The notes below the pieces were generated by a model. That model did no database searches, was not told where the DNA came from, and saw only the letters and a program-made list of their open reading frames with translations. The position numbers were made by a program, and so were the translations under genes. From NCBI RefSeq assembly GCF_963665245.1, contig NZ_OY762269.1:2424501-2488500 (forward strand): a DNA stretch of 64,000 nucleotides, written 5' to 3'. The DNA comes from an uncultured Paludibaculum sp. Its GTDB lineage: Bacteria; Acidobacteriota; Terriglobia; Bryobacterales; Bryobacteraceae. Within the stretch, counting starts at the first letter, position 1. Each line of letters begins with the position of its first letter. Positions 38,182 through 46,363 of this stretch are shown piece by piece.

Positions 38182-38267
38182 TGTTGTACCTCCTAAATCC
38201 TGAACAGGTCCGCACGACGCTAATTGGATTCCTGAATAGCCAGCGGATTATGGCCGCACGCAATAAT

Positions 38268-38341
38268 TGGAGCGAGTGCGGAGAATCGAACTCCGTTGTT
38301 CGGGCTGGCGACCCGATGCCCATCCAATGGGCCACACCCGC
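38268..38341 (-). tRNA. Atypical tRNA-Gly(GCC)-like gene with encoded CCA
   Basis: Read 5' to 3' on the minus strand (74 nt), a complete cloverleaf forms: acceptor GCGGGTG/CACTCGC (one G-U), D stem GCCC/GGGC with loop ATTGGAT, anticodon stem TCGGG/CCCGA, loop TCGCCAG, a 4-nt variable loop, T arm CGGAG-TTCGATT-CTCCG, discriminator T and CCA. The anticodon position is GCC, and acceptor plus U73 are glycine-like. However, position 33 is C instead of the universal U, the D loop lacks A21 and the usual purine 15, and the variable loop is short. It is either a degenerate tRNA-Gly or a tRNA mimic. It lies 87 bases upstream of rtcB on the same strand. Confidence 0.7.
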
Positions 38342-38365
38342 ATAGATCTCTGGCTGGCCAGACGC

Positions 38366-38396
38366 AAAAAGGGCGGCCCGCGAGAGGCCGCCCTTT
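38366..38396 (-). terminator. Rho-independent terminator of the structured RNA
   Basis: An 11-bp perfect stem (AAAGGGCGGCC/GGCCGCCCTTT, 7-nt loop) is followed on the minus strand by an unbroken T-run. It lies between the structured RNA and the tRNA-like gene. It may act as a full terminator or as an attenuator for tRNA-like-rtcBA. Confidence 0.8.
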
Positions 38397-38505
38397 CCTG
38401 AAATCAGATTATTCCAAGACGGCTAGGTCGCCTCGCGAGCGTCCAGATTGACGCCTCGCCGCAAGCCACTGAGGCTGCTTTCGTATTGGAATAGTGTCGC
38501 CATGA
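38366..38505 (-). ncRNA. Candidate structured non-coding RNA upstream of tRNA-like-rtcBA
   Basis: This roughly 140-nt transcript is predicted from a promoter at 38512-38540 to the terminator at 38366-38396. A closing stem TATTCCAA/TTGGAATA (38486-38493 with 38410-38417) encloses at least two hairpins. One is GCGAG-CGTC/GACG-c-CTCGC with a 6-nt loop; the other is a weaker AGCC/GGCT stem. No open frame with a ribosome-binding site is present. I cannot match it to a named RNA family by eye. Its position recalls the Y-RNA-like genes in some rtcBA operons, but no Rsr/Ro gene is nearby. Confidence 0.6.
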
Positions 38506-38511
38506 AGTTTA

Positions 38512-38540
38512 ATCGTAAGACAGCGCCGGTCTATTTGCAA
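38512..38540 (-). promoter_or_regulatory. Sigma70-like promoter for the structured RNA
   Basis: -35 TTGCAA (38540-38535), 17-bp spacer, -10 TACGAT (38517-38512) on the minus strand. The start is expected near 38505. It has four matches to TTGACA and four to TATAAT, good for such GC-rich DNA. Confidence 0.6.
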
Positions 38541-38685
38541 GTGCTAATTGAGAAATATAGGGGCACCGTCCGTTCCGGTGATTGCCGCGCGCTCTTTGTG
38601 CCGCGCAACTGAGTGGACGTCACCGGACCGAGGTCGCACCAGGAGATCGGAACTGCGCTCTTGCTGAAACCACCACCCCCTTTTC

Positions 38686-38979
38686 TCAGGTGTGGTGAAT
38701 CGCTTGGATTGCCAGTTTGGGCTCTTGTGCGATGATTCGGAGCAAGGCGGCCGCCGGTCCGGTGGGGCGGCGCCGATCCTGCTCCCAGTTCTGAAGAGTC
38801 TTCACGCTTACTCCGATGAGGTCAGCGAATTCGGATTGCGAGAGCTTGGTCCGTTCGCGGATGGCTCGCACGTCCGCAGCCTCGACTACGAATCGGCGCG
38901 AGGGTTGGGTCTGTCCGCGCAGGATAGCCCCGCCTTCGCGGATGCTGCCCAGCAACTCGTCAAACATTTCAGCTTTCAT
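38686..38979 (-). CDS. HTH antitoxin (HigA/NadS type)
   Basis: A 97-aa protein. The helix-turn-helix (about 37-90) reads VRAIRERTKLSQSEFADLIGVSVKTLQNWEQDRRRPTGPAAALL, the arrangement of HigA/MqsA-like antitoxins that bind their own promoter. The N-terminal part probably contacts the toxin. It overlaps the toxin gene by 11 bases in toxin-antitoxin order, as in higBA. Confidence 0.87.
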   Translation of the reverse strand: MKAEMFDELLGSIREGGAILRGQTQPSRRFVVEAADVRAIRERTKLSQSEFADLIGVSVKTLQNWEQDRRRPTGPAAALLRIIAQEPKLAIQAIHHT

Positions 38980-39295
38980 ATCCGAATTCTCCTTTGACAG
39001 CCCTGGCCAATTCCTCGGTTTGTTTCGTCGTTAGGGTTTCCGCAACATTTTTCGGGTAGGCATAGAGCAATAGGATCAGGTTCTTCCGAACTGCCAAGTA
39101 GTAGATCACCCGAGCGCCTCCACGCTTTCCGCGTTTCTGCATCGCTACCCGGACCTTTCGAATGCCACCGCCACCGCGGATCAACGGGCCCATGGATGGG
39201 TTGACCGCTAACGCCGCCTGAAAGCGCCGGTACTCCTCGTCGCTGAGCATGGAAGTGATCTGCCGAGTGAATACCGAGGTCTCAACGAACTCCAC
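38969..39295 (-). CDS. RelE/HigB-family toxin
   Basis: A 108-aa RelE/ParE-superfamily protein of the HigB-2/NadS-linked type. Typical elements are FTRQITSMLSDEEYRRFQAAL (about 9-30), IRGGGGIRKVRVAMQKRGKRGGARVIYYLA (about 38-70) and LILLLYAYPKNVAETLTTKQ (about 72-92). Basic residues in the middle segment and Tyr near 78 fit mRNA-interferase active sites. The start is GTG at 39295. A TATAAT box lies directly upstream, implying a leaderless or near-leaderless message. Confidence 0.87.
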   Translation of the reverse strand: MEFVETSVFTRQITSMLSDEEYRRFQAALAVNPSMGPLIRGGGGIRKVRVAMQKRGKRGGARVIYYLAVRKNLILLLYAYPKNVAETLTTKQTEELARAVKGEFGYES

Positions 39296-39303
39296 TGATG
39301 CAC

Positions 39304-39332
39304 ATTATACGCCAATGGCGGATAGACGTCTA
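39304..39332 (-). promoter_or_regulatory. Promoter of the toxin-antitoxin operon
   Basis: -10 TATAAT (39309-39304), 17-bp spacer, -35-like TAGACG (39332-39327). The predicted start is about 39297, only a few bases before the GTG. Confidence 0.6.
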
Positions 39333-39345
39333 CGGTGGCCGTTGC

Positions 39346-40068
39346 CTACGGCACCAACTGCGACTCGGCCGTGAACTTGCGATAGTTCGTGAACGTGATC
39401 TCTTTGCGGTCGCATAGTCCCATGCGGTCGCAGGCCTGGAGCACGCTTCGGCTCGGCATGAGAAATGGCTGGCCGCCGATGACCGCTTCCTGATAGTCGA
39501 GCTGGAAGAACGACGAGCGCACGGGAAAGTCCTTGGGAAAGTCCCGGGTCTCCATGGTGAGTCGATGGATGCGGCCGGTCTCCTCTTCCACCCACACGCT
39601 GCCGGCATAACCCGGCGAGTACATCGACTGAATGCCGATGGACCAGTGCGAGTTTTCGCGTTTCACTTCATAGTCGAACCGGACGAGCCGGAGTTTGCGG
39701 ATCTTCTCCATGCGTTTGTAGCGGAACCCGGCCGATACGTCCGGAGAGAACAGGTAGCGGAGGGCTGTGGCGAACTCGCCGGAGGAGCCCATCGAGCGGG
39801 TTCCGACCATCTTATCGCCCGTTACCGGAGAGCCGTTGCGGCGCAGCAGACGGTAGCGCTCCTTACCGCCGGAGTAGCTCACCTCGGTGTCAATGGTGTC
39901 CACCAGATGCCAGTCGTCGCGGCTGCCTGTGCCTTTCATGCGTTGGGCGGACTGATCGCACAGGAAGTCCGGAAGCTGCTTGAGCCACTCGAAGGCGTAA
40001 GCCCGCGACTTCTCAATACCGGGATCGGGGGCGGCCAGTGCCAGGAAAACGAAGAGGGCAGAGGTCAT
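39346..40068 (-). CDS. Exported protein of unknown function (paralogue of upstream gene)
   Basis: A 240-aa protein with a short N-terminal signal (MTSALFVFLALAAP). It resembles the C-terminal two thirds of the gene just upstream: both have LPDFLCDQ or LPNFLCDQ, a GSPVTGD/GKAVKKG segment, SSGEFATAL/SSGEFGTIL, RENSHW, TGRIHRLTMETRDFP/TARVLRIEMNTRQLP and ITFTNYRKFTAESQ/IEFRNYRKFAVESQ. Conserved Cys pairs (LPDFLC and CDRMGLC) may form a disulfide. No named domain. It is coupled by an ATGA overlap at 40065-40068. Confidence 0.75.
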   Translation of the reverse strand: MTSALFVFLALAAPDPGIEKSRAYAFEWLKQLPDFLCDQSAQRMKGTGSRDDWHLVDTIDTEVSYSGGKERYRLLRRNGSPVTGDKMVGTRSMGSSGEFATALRYLFSPDVSAGFRYKRMEKIRKLRLVRFDYEVKRENSHWSIGIQSMYSPGYAGSVWVEEETGRIHRLTMETRDFPKDFPVRSSFFQLDYQEAVIGGQPFLMPSRSVLQACDRMGLCDRKEITFTNYRKFTAESQLVP

Positions 40069-41246
40069 CGCGGCTGGGGGAGGCGGCCTGCGGAACTGAT
40101 GATCTGTTTCTTGGGATCAGCTGTCTTGGGCTTGGACGTCTCGGGTGTGATCGAAGGAGGAGTTGTGCCGGACTTGTCCTTCTTTGGATCCTCGGCTTCG
40201 GGGAAACTGATGTCGCTGTCGGTTGTGATGATCTGGGATTCGACGGCGAACTTGCGGTAGTTGCGAAACTCGATCTCATTGCGCACGCAATCGAAGCCGC
40301 CGCGGAAGCAGGCGAGGTTTTCGCTCTTCACGGGCAGCAGATAGCGGGTGCCGCTGATGTTCACCCAGCCATAGTCGACAACCGTCTCCACCGTGTCGAT
40401 CTCATAGTCGGATGGCAGTTGCCGCGTATTCATCTCAATCCTCAGCACGCGAGCCGTCTTGGGGTCGATCCAGACGGCACCCTTGTAGGCTGGCTTGACC
40501 GTGCGGCCGAAGCGCACCTGCCAATGGGAGTTTTCCCGAAGCACGGAGTAGTCGTAGACCTTGGCCTCGACGCCGGCGGCCGTGGAGCTGCCTCGCAGTT
40601 TGAAGGCGGTCCTCGTGTTGGGGTGAAAGACGTCGATGAGAATGGTGCCGAACTCGCCGGACGACCAGGTGCCGGAGTCCTCAGGGCTGCCCTTTTTCAC
40701 CGCTTTTCCATTGATGCGGACGTTGCGGTAGTCCTCTCTGTTGTTGGCGTAGACGAGTTCGACCTGGACCCGATCCTGATACTTCCAGTCCGGCTTCAGA
40801 GTCTTGCTGCGGTAGCGGTTGGTCAACTGGTCGCAAAGGAAGTTCGGCAGGTTCTGGTCGAAGTCGAAGGCCGCGTCGCGGGCCCGTTCCACCAGGTCGT
40901 CGGCGTTCTTGGGCCGTCCGTTGGCCGTCGTTTCTCTTTCGGTGGTACCCTTTTCGTCGACTATGACCTCGCGGAACGGAGGCTTAGCAGGCGTTGCTTC
41001 GGGATCGCGGGGCGTTGCCGCGACAGGGACCGGATTCGTCGACGTGGACGCGGGGGGCGCCGTCTCTTCATGCTTCTTGGCAGGACCACCACGCCTCAGC
41101 ACGGGCCGGCCCGGATCGTCTTCTTTTACTTCGGGCCGTACGGGCCGTTGGGTGGTCTGGGCTTCCGGTTGTTGCTGTTCTTGCGCTCCGGCAGCTAGCG
41201 CAAGCCAAACGCAGAGAATCCAGGCACGCGCCATCCCACCTCCCAT
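40065..41246 (-). CDS. Exported protein of unknown function with low-complexity linker
   Basis: About 393 aa from ATG 41246 (MGGGMARAWILC); ATG 41234 is an alternative. The frame continues upstream to 41882 but there overlaps the esterase gene and is rejected. A signal peptide (ARAWILCVWLALAAGA) is followed by a Gln/Pro/Lys-rich linker (about 25-115). The conserved domain shared with its downstream paralogue spans about 120-345, and a Lys/Pro/Thr-rich tail ends the protein. It may be an outer-membrane-associated protein of an acidobacterium-specific family. Function unknown. Confidence 0.72.
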   Translation of the reverse strand: MGGGMARAWILCVWLALAAGAQEQQQPEAQTTQRPVRPEVKEDDPGRPVLRRGGPAKKHEETAPPASTSTNPVPVAATPRDPEATPAKPPFREVIVDEKGTTERETTANGRPKNADDLVERARDAAFDFDQNLPNFLCDQLTNRYRSKTLKPDWKYQDRVQVELVYANNREDYRNVRINGKAVKKGSPEDSGTWSSGEFGTILIDVFHPNTRTAFKLRGSSTAAGVEAKVYDYSVLRENSHWQVRFGRTVKPAYKGAVWIDPKTARVLRIEMNTRQLPSDYEIDTVETVVDYGWVNISGTRYLLPVKSENLACFRGGFDCVRNEIEFRNYRKFAVESQIITTDSDISFPEAEDPKKDKSGTTPPSITPETSKPKTADPKKQIISSAGRLPQPR

Positions 41247-41281
41247 GACGGCTGTACTGTCAGCCGCGTTACCAATATCTT

Positions 41282-42115
41282 CTACTTCGCGGGCGTGGGA
41301 ATCAAGCCCCGCACCATCATCCAATCCTTGAGGCGGCCGGGCCAGGAAGACAGAACCGGATCCTGCTTCGCTAAGCCTACGCCGTGCGGACCGTTCTGAT
41401 AGATGTGCAATTCCGCCGGAACACCGGCGGAGCGGAGGGCCATGTAGTAGAGAATGCTGTTCTCGGCCGGCACTGTGGTGTCGCCGCTGGTGTGGAACAG
41501 GAAGGTGGGCGGAGTTTGCGCCGTCACCTTGAGTTCGTTGGAGAGATCCCAGGTGAGTGTCGGGTCGGGCGGATTGCCCAACAGGTTGAACATGGAGCCG
41601 CTGTGGGTGTAGCGGGTGGTGAACGAGATCACAGGATAAACGAGCATCGAGAAATCGGGCCGCTCGCCGTCGCGAAAGTGCGTGGACAAAGTGGCTGCCA
41701 GGTGGCCGCCCGCGGAGAAGCCCATTACACCGATCTTGTTTGGATCGACGCCGAACTCCTTGGCGCGGGTACGGATGATGGTGATGCCGCGGCGGGCGTC
41801 GTCGATCATGGCCGGATGATGATAGCGGGGTCCAAGCCGGTACTTGAGGACGAAGGCGGAGACGCCGAACGAGTTGAACCAATTGGCAATATCGGAGCCT
41901 TCCTTCTCCATGGAGAGGTGGGCATATCCGCCGCCGGGACAGACCAGTACCGCCGCGCCGTTGGCGTTCGGCGCGAGGTAGGCGGTCAACGAGGGTTTGT
42001 CGACGTCCTCGGTGCCCAGGGCGCCCGGGGCCCCGTCCGGCCAGAGGAGTTCCGTCTTTGGTGCCTGAGCGAAAGCTGTGGCGCAGAGAAGAGAGAGTAG
42101 AAGTGCGAATCTCAT
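41282..42115 (-). CDS. Secreted alpha/beta-hydrolase (esterase, BD-FAE/acetylesterase type)
   Basis: A 277-aa protein with a signal peptide (MRFALLLSLLCATAFAQA). The oxyanion loop is VLVCPGGGYAHLS (about 58-70), the nucleophile elbow GFSAGGHLAA (about 140), Asp in HTSGDTTVP (about 215) and His in NGPHGVGL (about 250). The arrangement fits carbohydrate acetyl- or feruloyl-esterases such as AxeA1-like enzymes, consistent with glycan degradation elsewhere in the window. It is in a minus-strand series with the S66 peptidase gene ending 6 bases upstream. Confidence 0.87.
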   Translation of the reverse strand: MRFALLLSLLCATAFAQAPKTELLWPDGAPGALGTEDVDKPSLTAYLAPNANGAAVLVCPGGGYAHLSMEKEGSDIANWFNSFGVSAFVLKYRLGPRYHHPAMIDDARRGITIIRTRAKEFGVDPNKIGVMGFSAGGHLAATLSTHFRDGERPDFSMLVYPVISFTTRYTHSGSMFNLLGNPPDPTLTWDLSNELKVTAQTPPTFLFHTSGDTTVPAENSILYYMALRSAGVPAELHIYQNGPHGVGLAKQDPVLSSWPGRLKDWMMVRGLIPTPAK

Positions 42116-42121
42116 TGTGTC

Positions 42122-43144
42122 CTATTCGGTCAGAGCTGGTTCATCGATCGTCAGGCTGGCTTCGTCGGCATCGAGGGTGGCGGCGACGCCCAGCGGCAGT
42201 GTGAGTTGATCGTCGGTGTGTCCGATAGTGAGGCCCGTCACCACCGGGACCTTCAAGTCTCCGAGGATGTTATCCAGAACTTCGCCCAAAGAGAAGGTGG
42301 AGTCGAAGGATGGCTTGAAGTCGCGGGGTACACAATCGGCGCACTCGCCGATAACAAGGCCTTTGATCCCGTTGAACTTGCCGGCCAGGCGCAGGTGCGT
42401 CAACATGCGATCCATGCTGTAAGGCTGCTCATCAACATCCTCGATGAAGAGGATCTTGCCCTCGGTTTCGATCTCGAAGGGCGTGCCCATGGTGGAGCAG
42501 ATCAGCGAGAGATTGCCGCCCACCAGGGGCCCGCTTGCCTTGCCACCCTTCATGGTTCGGGTGAAGTGGCGCGGGCGTAGCGTGTTGCTCTCGGGCGGGT
42601 TGGTGAGCTTGCCGATGGGCCGGGCGTCGAAGAGGGCCTTGCGGAAATTGGCCTGTGTAAAGTCTGTAAATCGCGACAGGGTCACGGGGCCGTGGAAGGT
42701 CACCAGCCCGCATTTGCGGTGGATGCCGAGGTGTAAAGCGGTGATGTCGCTGTAGCCCAGAAAGATCTTCGGATGACGACGAATGAGATCGTAGTCGAGC
42801 CGGTCGAGCAGCATGGCCGCGCCATAGCCGCCGCGGACGCAGAAGATCGCGTTGACTTCGGGGTCCTCGAACATGCGGTGGATGTCCGCGACACGGTCCT
42901 GAATGGGGCCGCCTAGATAGCCGTCACGCTTGCCGACAGCCTGTCCGAATTTCGCTTTGAGCCCAAAGTACTCGATGGTGCGTCGCGCCAGCAGCAGGCG
43001 ATCGGGGTCGGAGACGTATGTAGATGGTGTGATGAGGCCGACCGTGTCGCCGGGCTTCAGTACCTTGGGCCGAATGAGCGTCAAGGGAGCGGGGGCAGCC
43101 GCCGCGGCGACCGGCAGTGCCCCGAGAAAGGAGCGTCTTCTCAT
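42122..43144 (-). CDS. LD-carboxypeptidase, peptidase family S66
   Basis: A 340-aa protein with a Tat/Sec-like leader (MRRRSFLGALPVAAAAAPAP). The core begins LKPGDTVGLITPSTYV. S66 catalytic elements: nucleophile Ser in FLGYSDITALHLG (about 130), FHGPVTLSRF, Glu in LFIEDVDEQPYSMDRML (about 235) and His in TGLTIGHTDDQLTLPLG (about 310). The family trims L,D-bonds of peptidoglycan peptides (LdcA) or cleaves microcin C-like peptides. The leader suggests a periplasmic location rather than the usual cytoplasmic one. Confidence 0.88.
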   Translation of the reverse strand: MRRRSFLGALPVAAAAAPAPLTLIRPKVLKPGDTVGLITPSTYVSDPDRLLLARRTIEYFGLKAKFGQAVGKRDGYLGGPIQDRVADIHRMFEDPEVNAIFCVRGGYGAAMLLDRLDYDLIRRHPKIFLGYSDITALHLGIHRKCGLVTFHGPVTLSRFTDFTQANFRKALFDARPIGKLTNPPESNTLRPRHFTRTMKGGKASGPLVGGNLSLICSTMGTPFEIETEGKILFIEDVDEQPYSMDRMLTHLRLAGKFNGIKGLVIGECADCVPRDFKPSFDSTFSLGEVLDNILGDLKVPVVTGLTIGHTDDQLTLPLGVAATLDADEASLTIDEPALTE

Positions 43145-43172
43145 TGACCTTCTATTCTAGACTCCAACGGAT

Positions 43173-44138
43173 CTAGACCTCGGGTCCGGCCTCAGCACCG
43201 GAGGGGAAGCTTGGGGGCTCGGGCTCAATCGTTACGGGGACCACGACGGGCTCAGGGGGAGGCTCGGGTTTGGGCCGCACAAAGGGATCGAGCTCGACGG
43301 CAGCGCCCCAGGCCATCATGCGCAGCCACACTCGCGCGAAGACGTAGAGTTGCTGCACCACAATCAAAGCCAGAACGGCACCGGTGCCACCGCCTTGCAG
43401 GGCATTCGACAGCGGCAGGTACAGAGCGACGAAGGCCGCCAGGAAGATAGTGAGCACGAGCCAGACGCCCATGGTTTTGCCAGGATGCGTGAGGACCAGG
43501 CGCATCGAACCGAAGGCGGCGCGCAGGCTCTTGCGGCTGTTGTCTACGACGAGGCGGACTTTGGCGTAGTCCATGGCCGTGTTGACTAGTGCCATCAGCA
43601 GCAGTAGCACGCCGCTGACCACCCATCCAGCGATGATCAATTGATGGTCTTCCATACCGTCGCCCCACACCCGTTCGGCGAGTTTTTGAAGCATGCGGCG
43701 CAGGATCAACGCGATGCCGTAGAAGAAAAGAGAGTAGAGCGCCAGGCGCAGGAAGCGCCAGAAGTAGCGGCCGCAGCCTTCGTAGAACATGCGCGGGGAA
43801 TAGTCGGGCCCGTCATGGACCAGCATCCTCACGGCGCCACCCGCCAGGAAGGTGCTGCCCAGGAACAGCAGAAAGACCGCCAGCAGCACGCCGGGCAGGA
43901 TGGCCGGGGCCTGGTTGCCTTGCGTGTAGAAGATGATCTCAACCAGCCAACTGACGTCGAAGCCGCGCAGGAGTTCATTGCCGTAGCGGCTGTGGCTGAG
44001 GTTCGAGATCGCCACACCCATCAGTGGGAACGCCACGAACGCGGCCATCAAGGTGTGGAAGAACCAGTAGGCGACCATCATCCGCTTGCGTAGGGAAACG
44101 CGCCCCGCCGCGCCAAGGATTGCTCTGAAGATTGACAT
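43173..44138 (-). CDS. Six-helix membrane protein, unknown function
   Basis: A 321-aa protein with about six transmembrane segments, including FFHTLMAAFVAFPLMGVAI (25-45), AILPGVLLAVFLLFLGSTFLAGG (78-100), LALYSLFFYGIALIL, LIIAGWVVSGVLLLLMALV, WLVLTIFLAAFVALYLPL and ALIVVQQLYVFARVWL. The C-terminal 35 residues are Pro/Glu-rich and cytoplasmic. It is 9 bases downstream of the M1 peptidase gene, so the two are probably translated together. No domain name can be assigned. Confidence 0.7.
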   Translation of the reverse strand: MSIFRAILGAAGRVSLRKRMMVAYWFFHTLMAAFVAFPLMGVAISNLSHSRYGNELLRGFDVSWLVEIIFYTQGNQAPAILPGVLLAVFLLFLGSTFLAGGAVRMLVHDGPDYSPRMFYEGCGRYFWRFLRLALYSLFFYGIALILRRMLQKLAERVWGDGMEDHQLIIAGWVVSGVLLLLMALVNTAMDYAKVRLVVDNSRKSLRAAFGSMRLVLTHPGKTMGVWLVLTIFLAAFVALYLPLSNALQGGGTGAVLALIVVQQLYVFARVWLRMMAWGAAVELDPFVRPKPEPPPEPVVVPVTIEPEPPSFPSGAEAGPEV

Positions 44139-44147
44139 GGCGGCTCC

Positions 44148-46226
44148 TTATGCGAGCGAGGTCATCCACAACGAGAGGTTCTGAATCCAGAACAGCAGCT
44201 GCATGGTCCAGGTGGTGCTCAGCTTCTTGTTGTAGTCCGCCTGCCAACTGTTGTTGGCGTAGCTGATGTCCAGTCTGTACTTGCGTTCCGGATCCACTTG
44301 AACCCAGTCGATTTCGCTGCCGCGCAGGAATGTGTATTTGACCCAACGGTACTGCCCGTCCCAGGTTCGCTTCTCGGTTCCTCCGTCCTTGAAGTGGATC
44401 CAGACGTCCACAGGCGCCACTGCGTCGCCGATGCGGCGCACCTTGACGGTGCACTCGTACTGCTTTTTGAATGCCTTGTTGTCGTCGTCCTTGTCGTCCT
44501 GGGCCTGTGCCTCTTTGCGCGTGACGATCACCCGTTTGCCGCCACGTTCCAACGCGCCCATCGGCGTCTCCTTCTGGGCGCTGACGACATTACCGATGCT
44601 GTAGTCCATCTGCCGGTTGCCGAAGAAGAACTGATCGAAGAACCAGTCGAGGTTCCGGCCCGAGACCTCGTTGGCCACCTTCTGAAAGTCACGCGCCGTG
44701 GGATGGTTGAACCGCCAGCGCTGATGGTAGGTCCGCATGACGCGGGCCATGGTGTCGGCGCCGAGAATGCCCTGCAGCGAATCCAGAGTGACGCCCATCT
44801 TCGGGTAGGAGTTAATCCCATAGCTGGAAGAGTTGTAGTATTGCCACGAATTCCGAATCATGTTGTCCGCCGACGGCATAAGGAGGAACTGTGCCCGGTT
44901 CAACGAACTGTCGCTGAGGCCCGGCAGCTTGAGCATCTTCCATAGATCGATCCCGAAGAGCTTGATGGGGAGTTCACCCATCCCACCGAAGACCTTGTCC
45001 ATCACCAGGGACGTCGAGTAGGTGTTGAACCCTTCGTCCATCGGCGATTCCTCGAATTCATTGGTGGCCACCAACTGCATCCAGAACTGGTGTCCGAACT
45101 CGTGGACCGTCACCTCTTCCAACAGGTGGGACTCCGGGGGGAGTTTCCACGTGGTGCCGGCCGTGATGAAGGTGGGGTATTCCATGCCGCCGGCGCCCGA
45201 GGCGTTGGCCGCTGGGTCGACCACCGTGATGGTCTTGTAGGGATATCTGCCGTACCAAAGCCCGAACCATTTCAGAGCCGCTTTCAACGCGGCGAAATGG
45301 CGGTCCATCTGCTCGCGGTGTTCCGGCTGCACCAGGGCGATCATCTTCACGTCGCTCAGACGCGCTTCACTTTCGGGGATGCCATGCAGCCTGGAGACCG
45401 CGGCGATCTCCTGGGGTGTGGTCTCCTTGTCGGCGATGAACATGCGCTCCTCGCGGAGATAGGTGGGCTGCACGGTCCAGGCGAAATCGGTGACATCTTC
45501 CTGCTCGAAGGTGTACGTCGTGCGGCCGCGGCTCTCGACCTTGCTCTTCATTTCACCGGTGGCGCCGACCACCATCTCCGCAGGGACCGTGAGTTCGACG
45601 TGGTAACGGCCGAAGTTCGCGAAGAACTCGCTGTTGGCGTGGAACTGATGGCAGTTCCAGGCGCCGGTGGTCGAGTAGCGGAAGCCGGCTTTCTCCCACA
45701 CGCCCAACTTGGGGAACCACTGGCCGGCGAGGTAGAAGTCCTTGTGGAAGCCGGTTCTGGCGAAAACATTGGGGAGCTTGGTTTCAAAGTTGACGGATAT
45801 TTGAATGGTCTCGCCCGGCTTGACCGGTTTGGGCAGGGGCACCTCAATGACGGTGCGATCGTCGGCATTGTCGTCGTCAGGATGAATGAAGCGGATGGCG
45901 CCGGTCAGGTCGCCCGCACCCGGTTGCTCCAGGCGCTTGATGTCGATCCAGCCCCATTCATCGCCTTTGAACTCGTCGTTTCGCAACCGCCCGCCCGATT
46001 CCCTGAAGAACGTGCTCTTCGAATTGCTGAAGGCGTTCATGTACAGGTGGAAGCGCAACGCGGGAACCGTATCCGGGGAATCGTTTACCCAGGTGAGCAC
46101 TTCGCTGCCCGTGATGATGTGCGACTTGGTGTCCAGCGTGGCCTTGATGTCGTAGCTGGCGATCTGCTTGCTCATGGCCCCGTGGGCGCAGGCGGCGCAG
46201 GCGAGCAGTGCGAGGACGTTTCTCAT
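44148..46226 (-). CDS. Secreted M1-family zinc metallopeptidase
   Basis: A 692-aa protein with a signal peptide (MRNVLALLACAACAHGA). An N-terminal beta-domain (about 20-250) is followed by the catalytic domain. Zinc ligands are in VHEFGHQFW (about 375), with the third, Glu, 18 residues on in MDEGFNTYS, the exact HExxH-x18-E spacing. GGMEYP about 25 residues earlier replaces the usual GAMEN exopeptidase loop. It probably acts on peptides in the periplasm. The membrane gene downstream follows after 9 bases. Confidence 0.9.
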   Translation of the reverse strand: MRNVLALLACAACAHGAMSKQIASYDIKATLDTKSHIITGSEVLTWVNDSPDTVPALRFHLYMNAFSNSKSTFFRESGGRLRNDEFKGDEWGWIDIKRLEQPGAGDLTGAIRFIHPDDDNADDRTVIEVPLPKPVKPGETIQISVNFETKLPNVFARTGFHKDFYLAGQWFPKLGVWEKAGFRYSTTGAWNCHQFHANSEFFANFGRYHVELTVPAEMVVGATGEMKSKVESRGRTTYTFEQEDVTDFAWTVQPTYLREERMFIADKETTPQEIAAVSRLHGIPESEARLSDVKMIALVQPEHREQMDRHFAALKAALKWFGLWYGRYPYKTITVVDPAANASGAGGMEYPTFITAGTTWKLPPESHLLEEVTVHEFGHQFWMQLVATNEFEESPMDEGFNTYSTSLVMDKVFGGMGELPIKLFGIDLWKMLKLPGLSDSSLNRAQFLLMPSADNMIRNSWQYYNSSSYGINSYPKMGVTLDSLQGILGADTMARVMRTYHQRWRFNHPTARDFQKVANEVSGRNLDWFFDQFFFGNRQMDYSIGNVVSAQKETPMGALERGGKRVIVTRKEAQAQDDKDDDNKAFKKQYECTVKVRRIGDAVAPVDVWIHFKDGGTEKRTWDGQYRWVKYTFLRGSEIDWVQVDPERKYRLDISYANNSWQADYNKKLSTTWTMQLLFWIQNLSLWMTSLA

Positions 46227-46363
46227 GCTATTTCTCCGTCTGCCCCAATTTCGCCAGGCTGGGAAGGACTATCAGAGCCGCAAGTCGGAAGAGACACATG
46301 AAGTCATCATAGTCCCGCGCCGGCCCCGCCCATCAGGCGCGCTGGGTATAGAATACAGAGCAT

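Noticed and set aside
38408..38493. Second tRNA in the structured RNA region
   Set aside because: The closing stem and hairpins do not make a cloverleaf with a T arm; no TTCRA loop is present.
41247..41882. N-terminal extension of the exported protein at 40065-41246
   Set aside because: It overlaps the well-supported esterase gene on the same strand in another frame and would bury the signal peptide.
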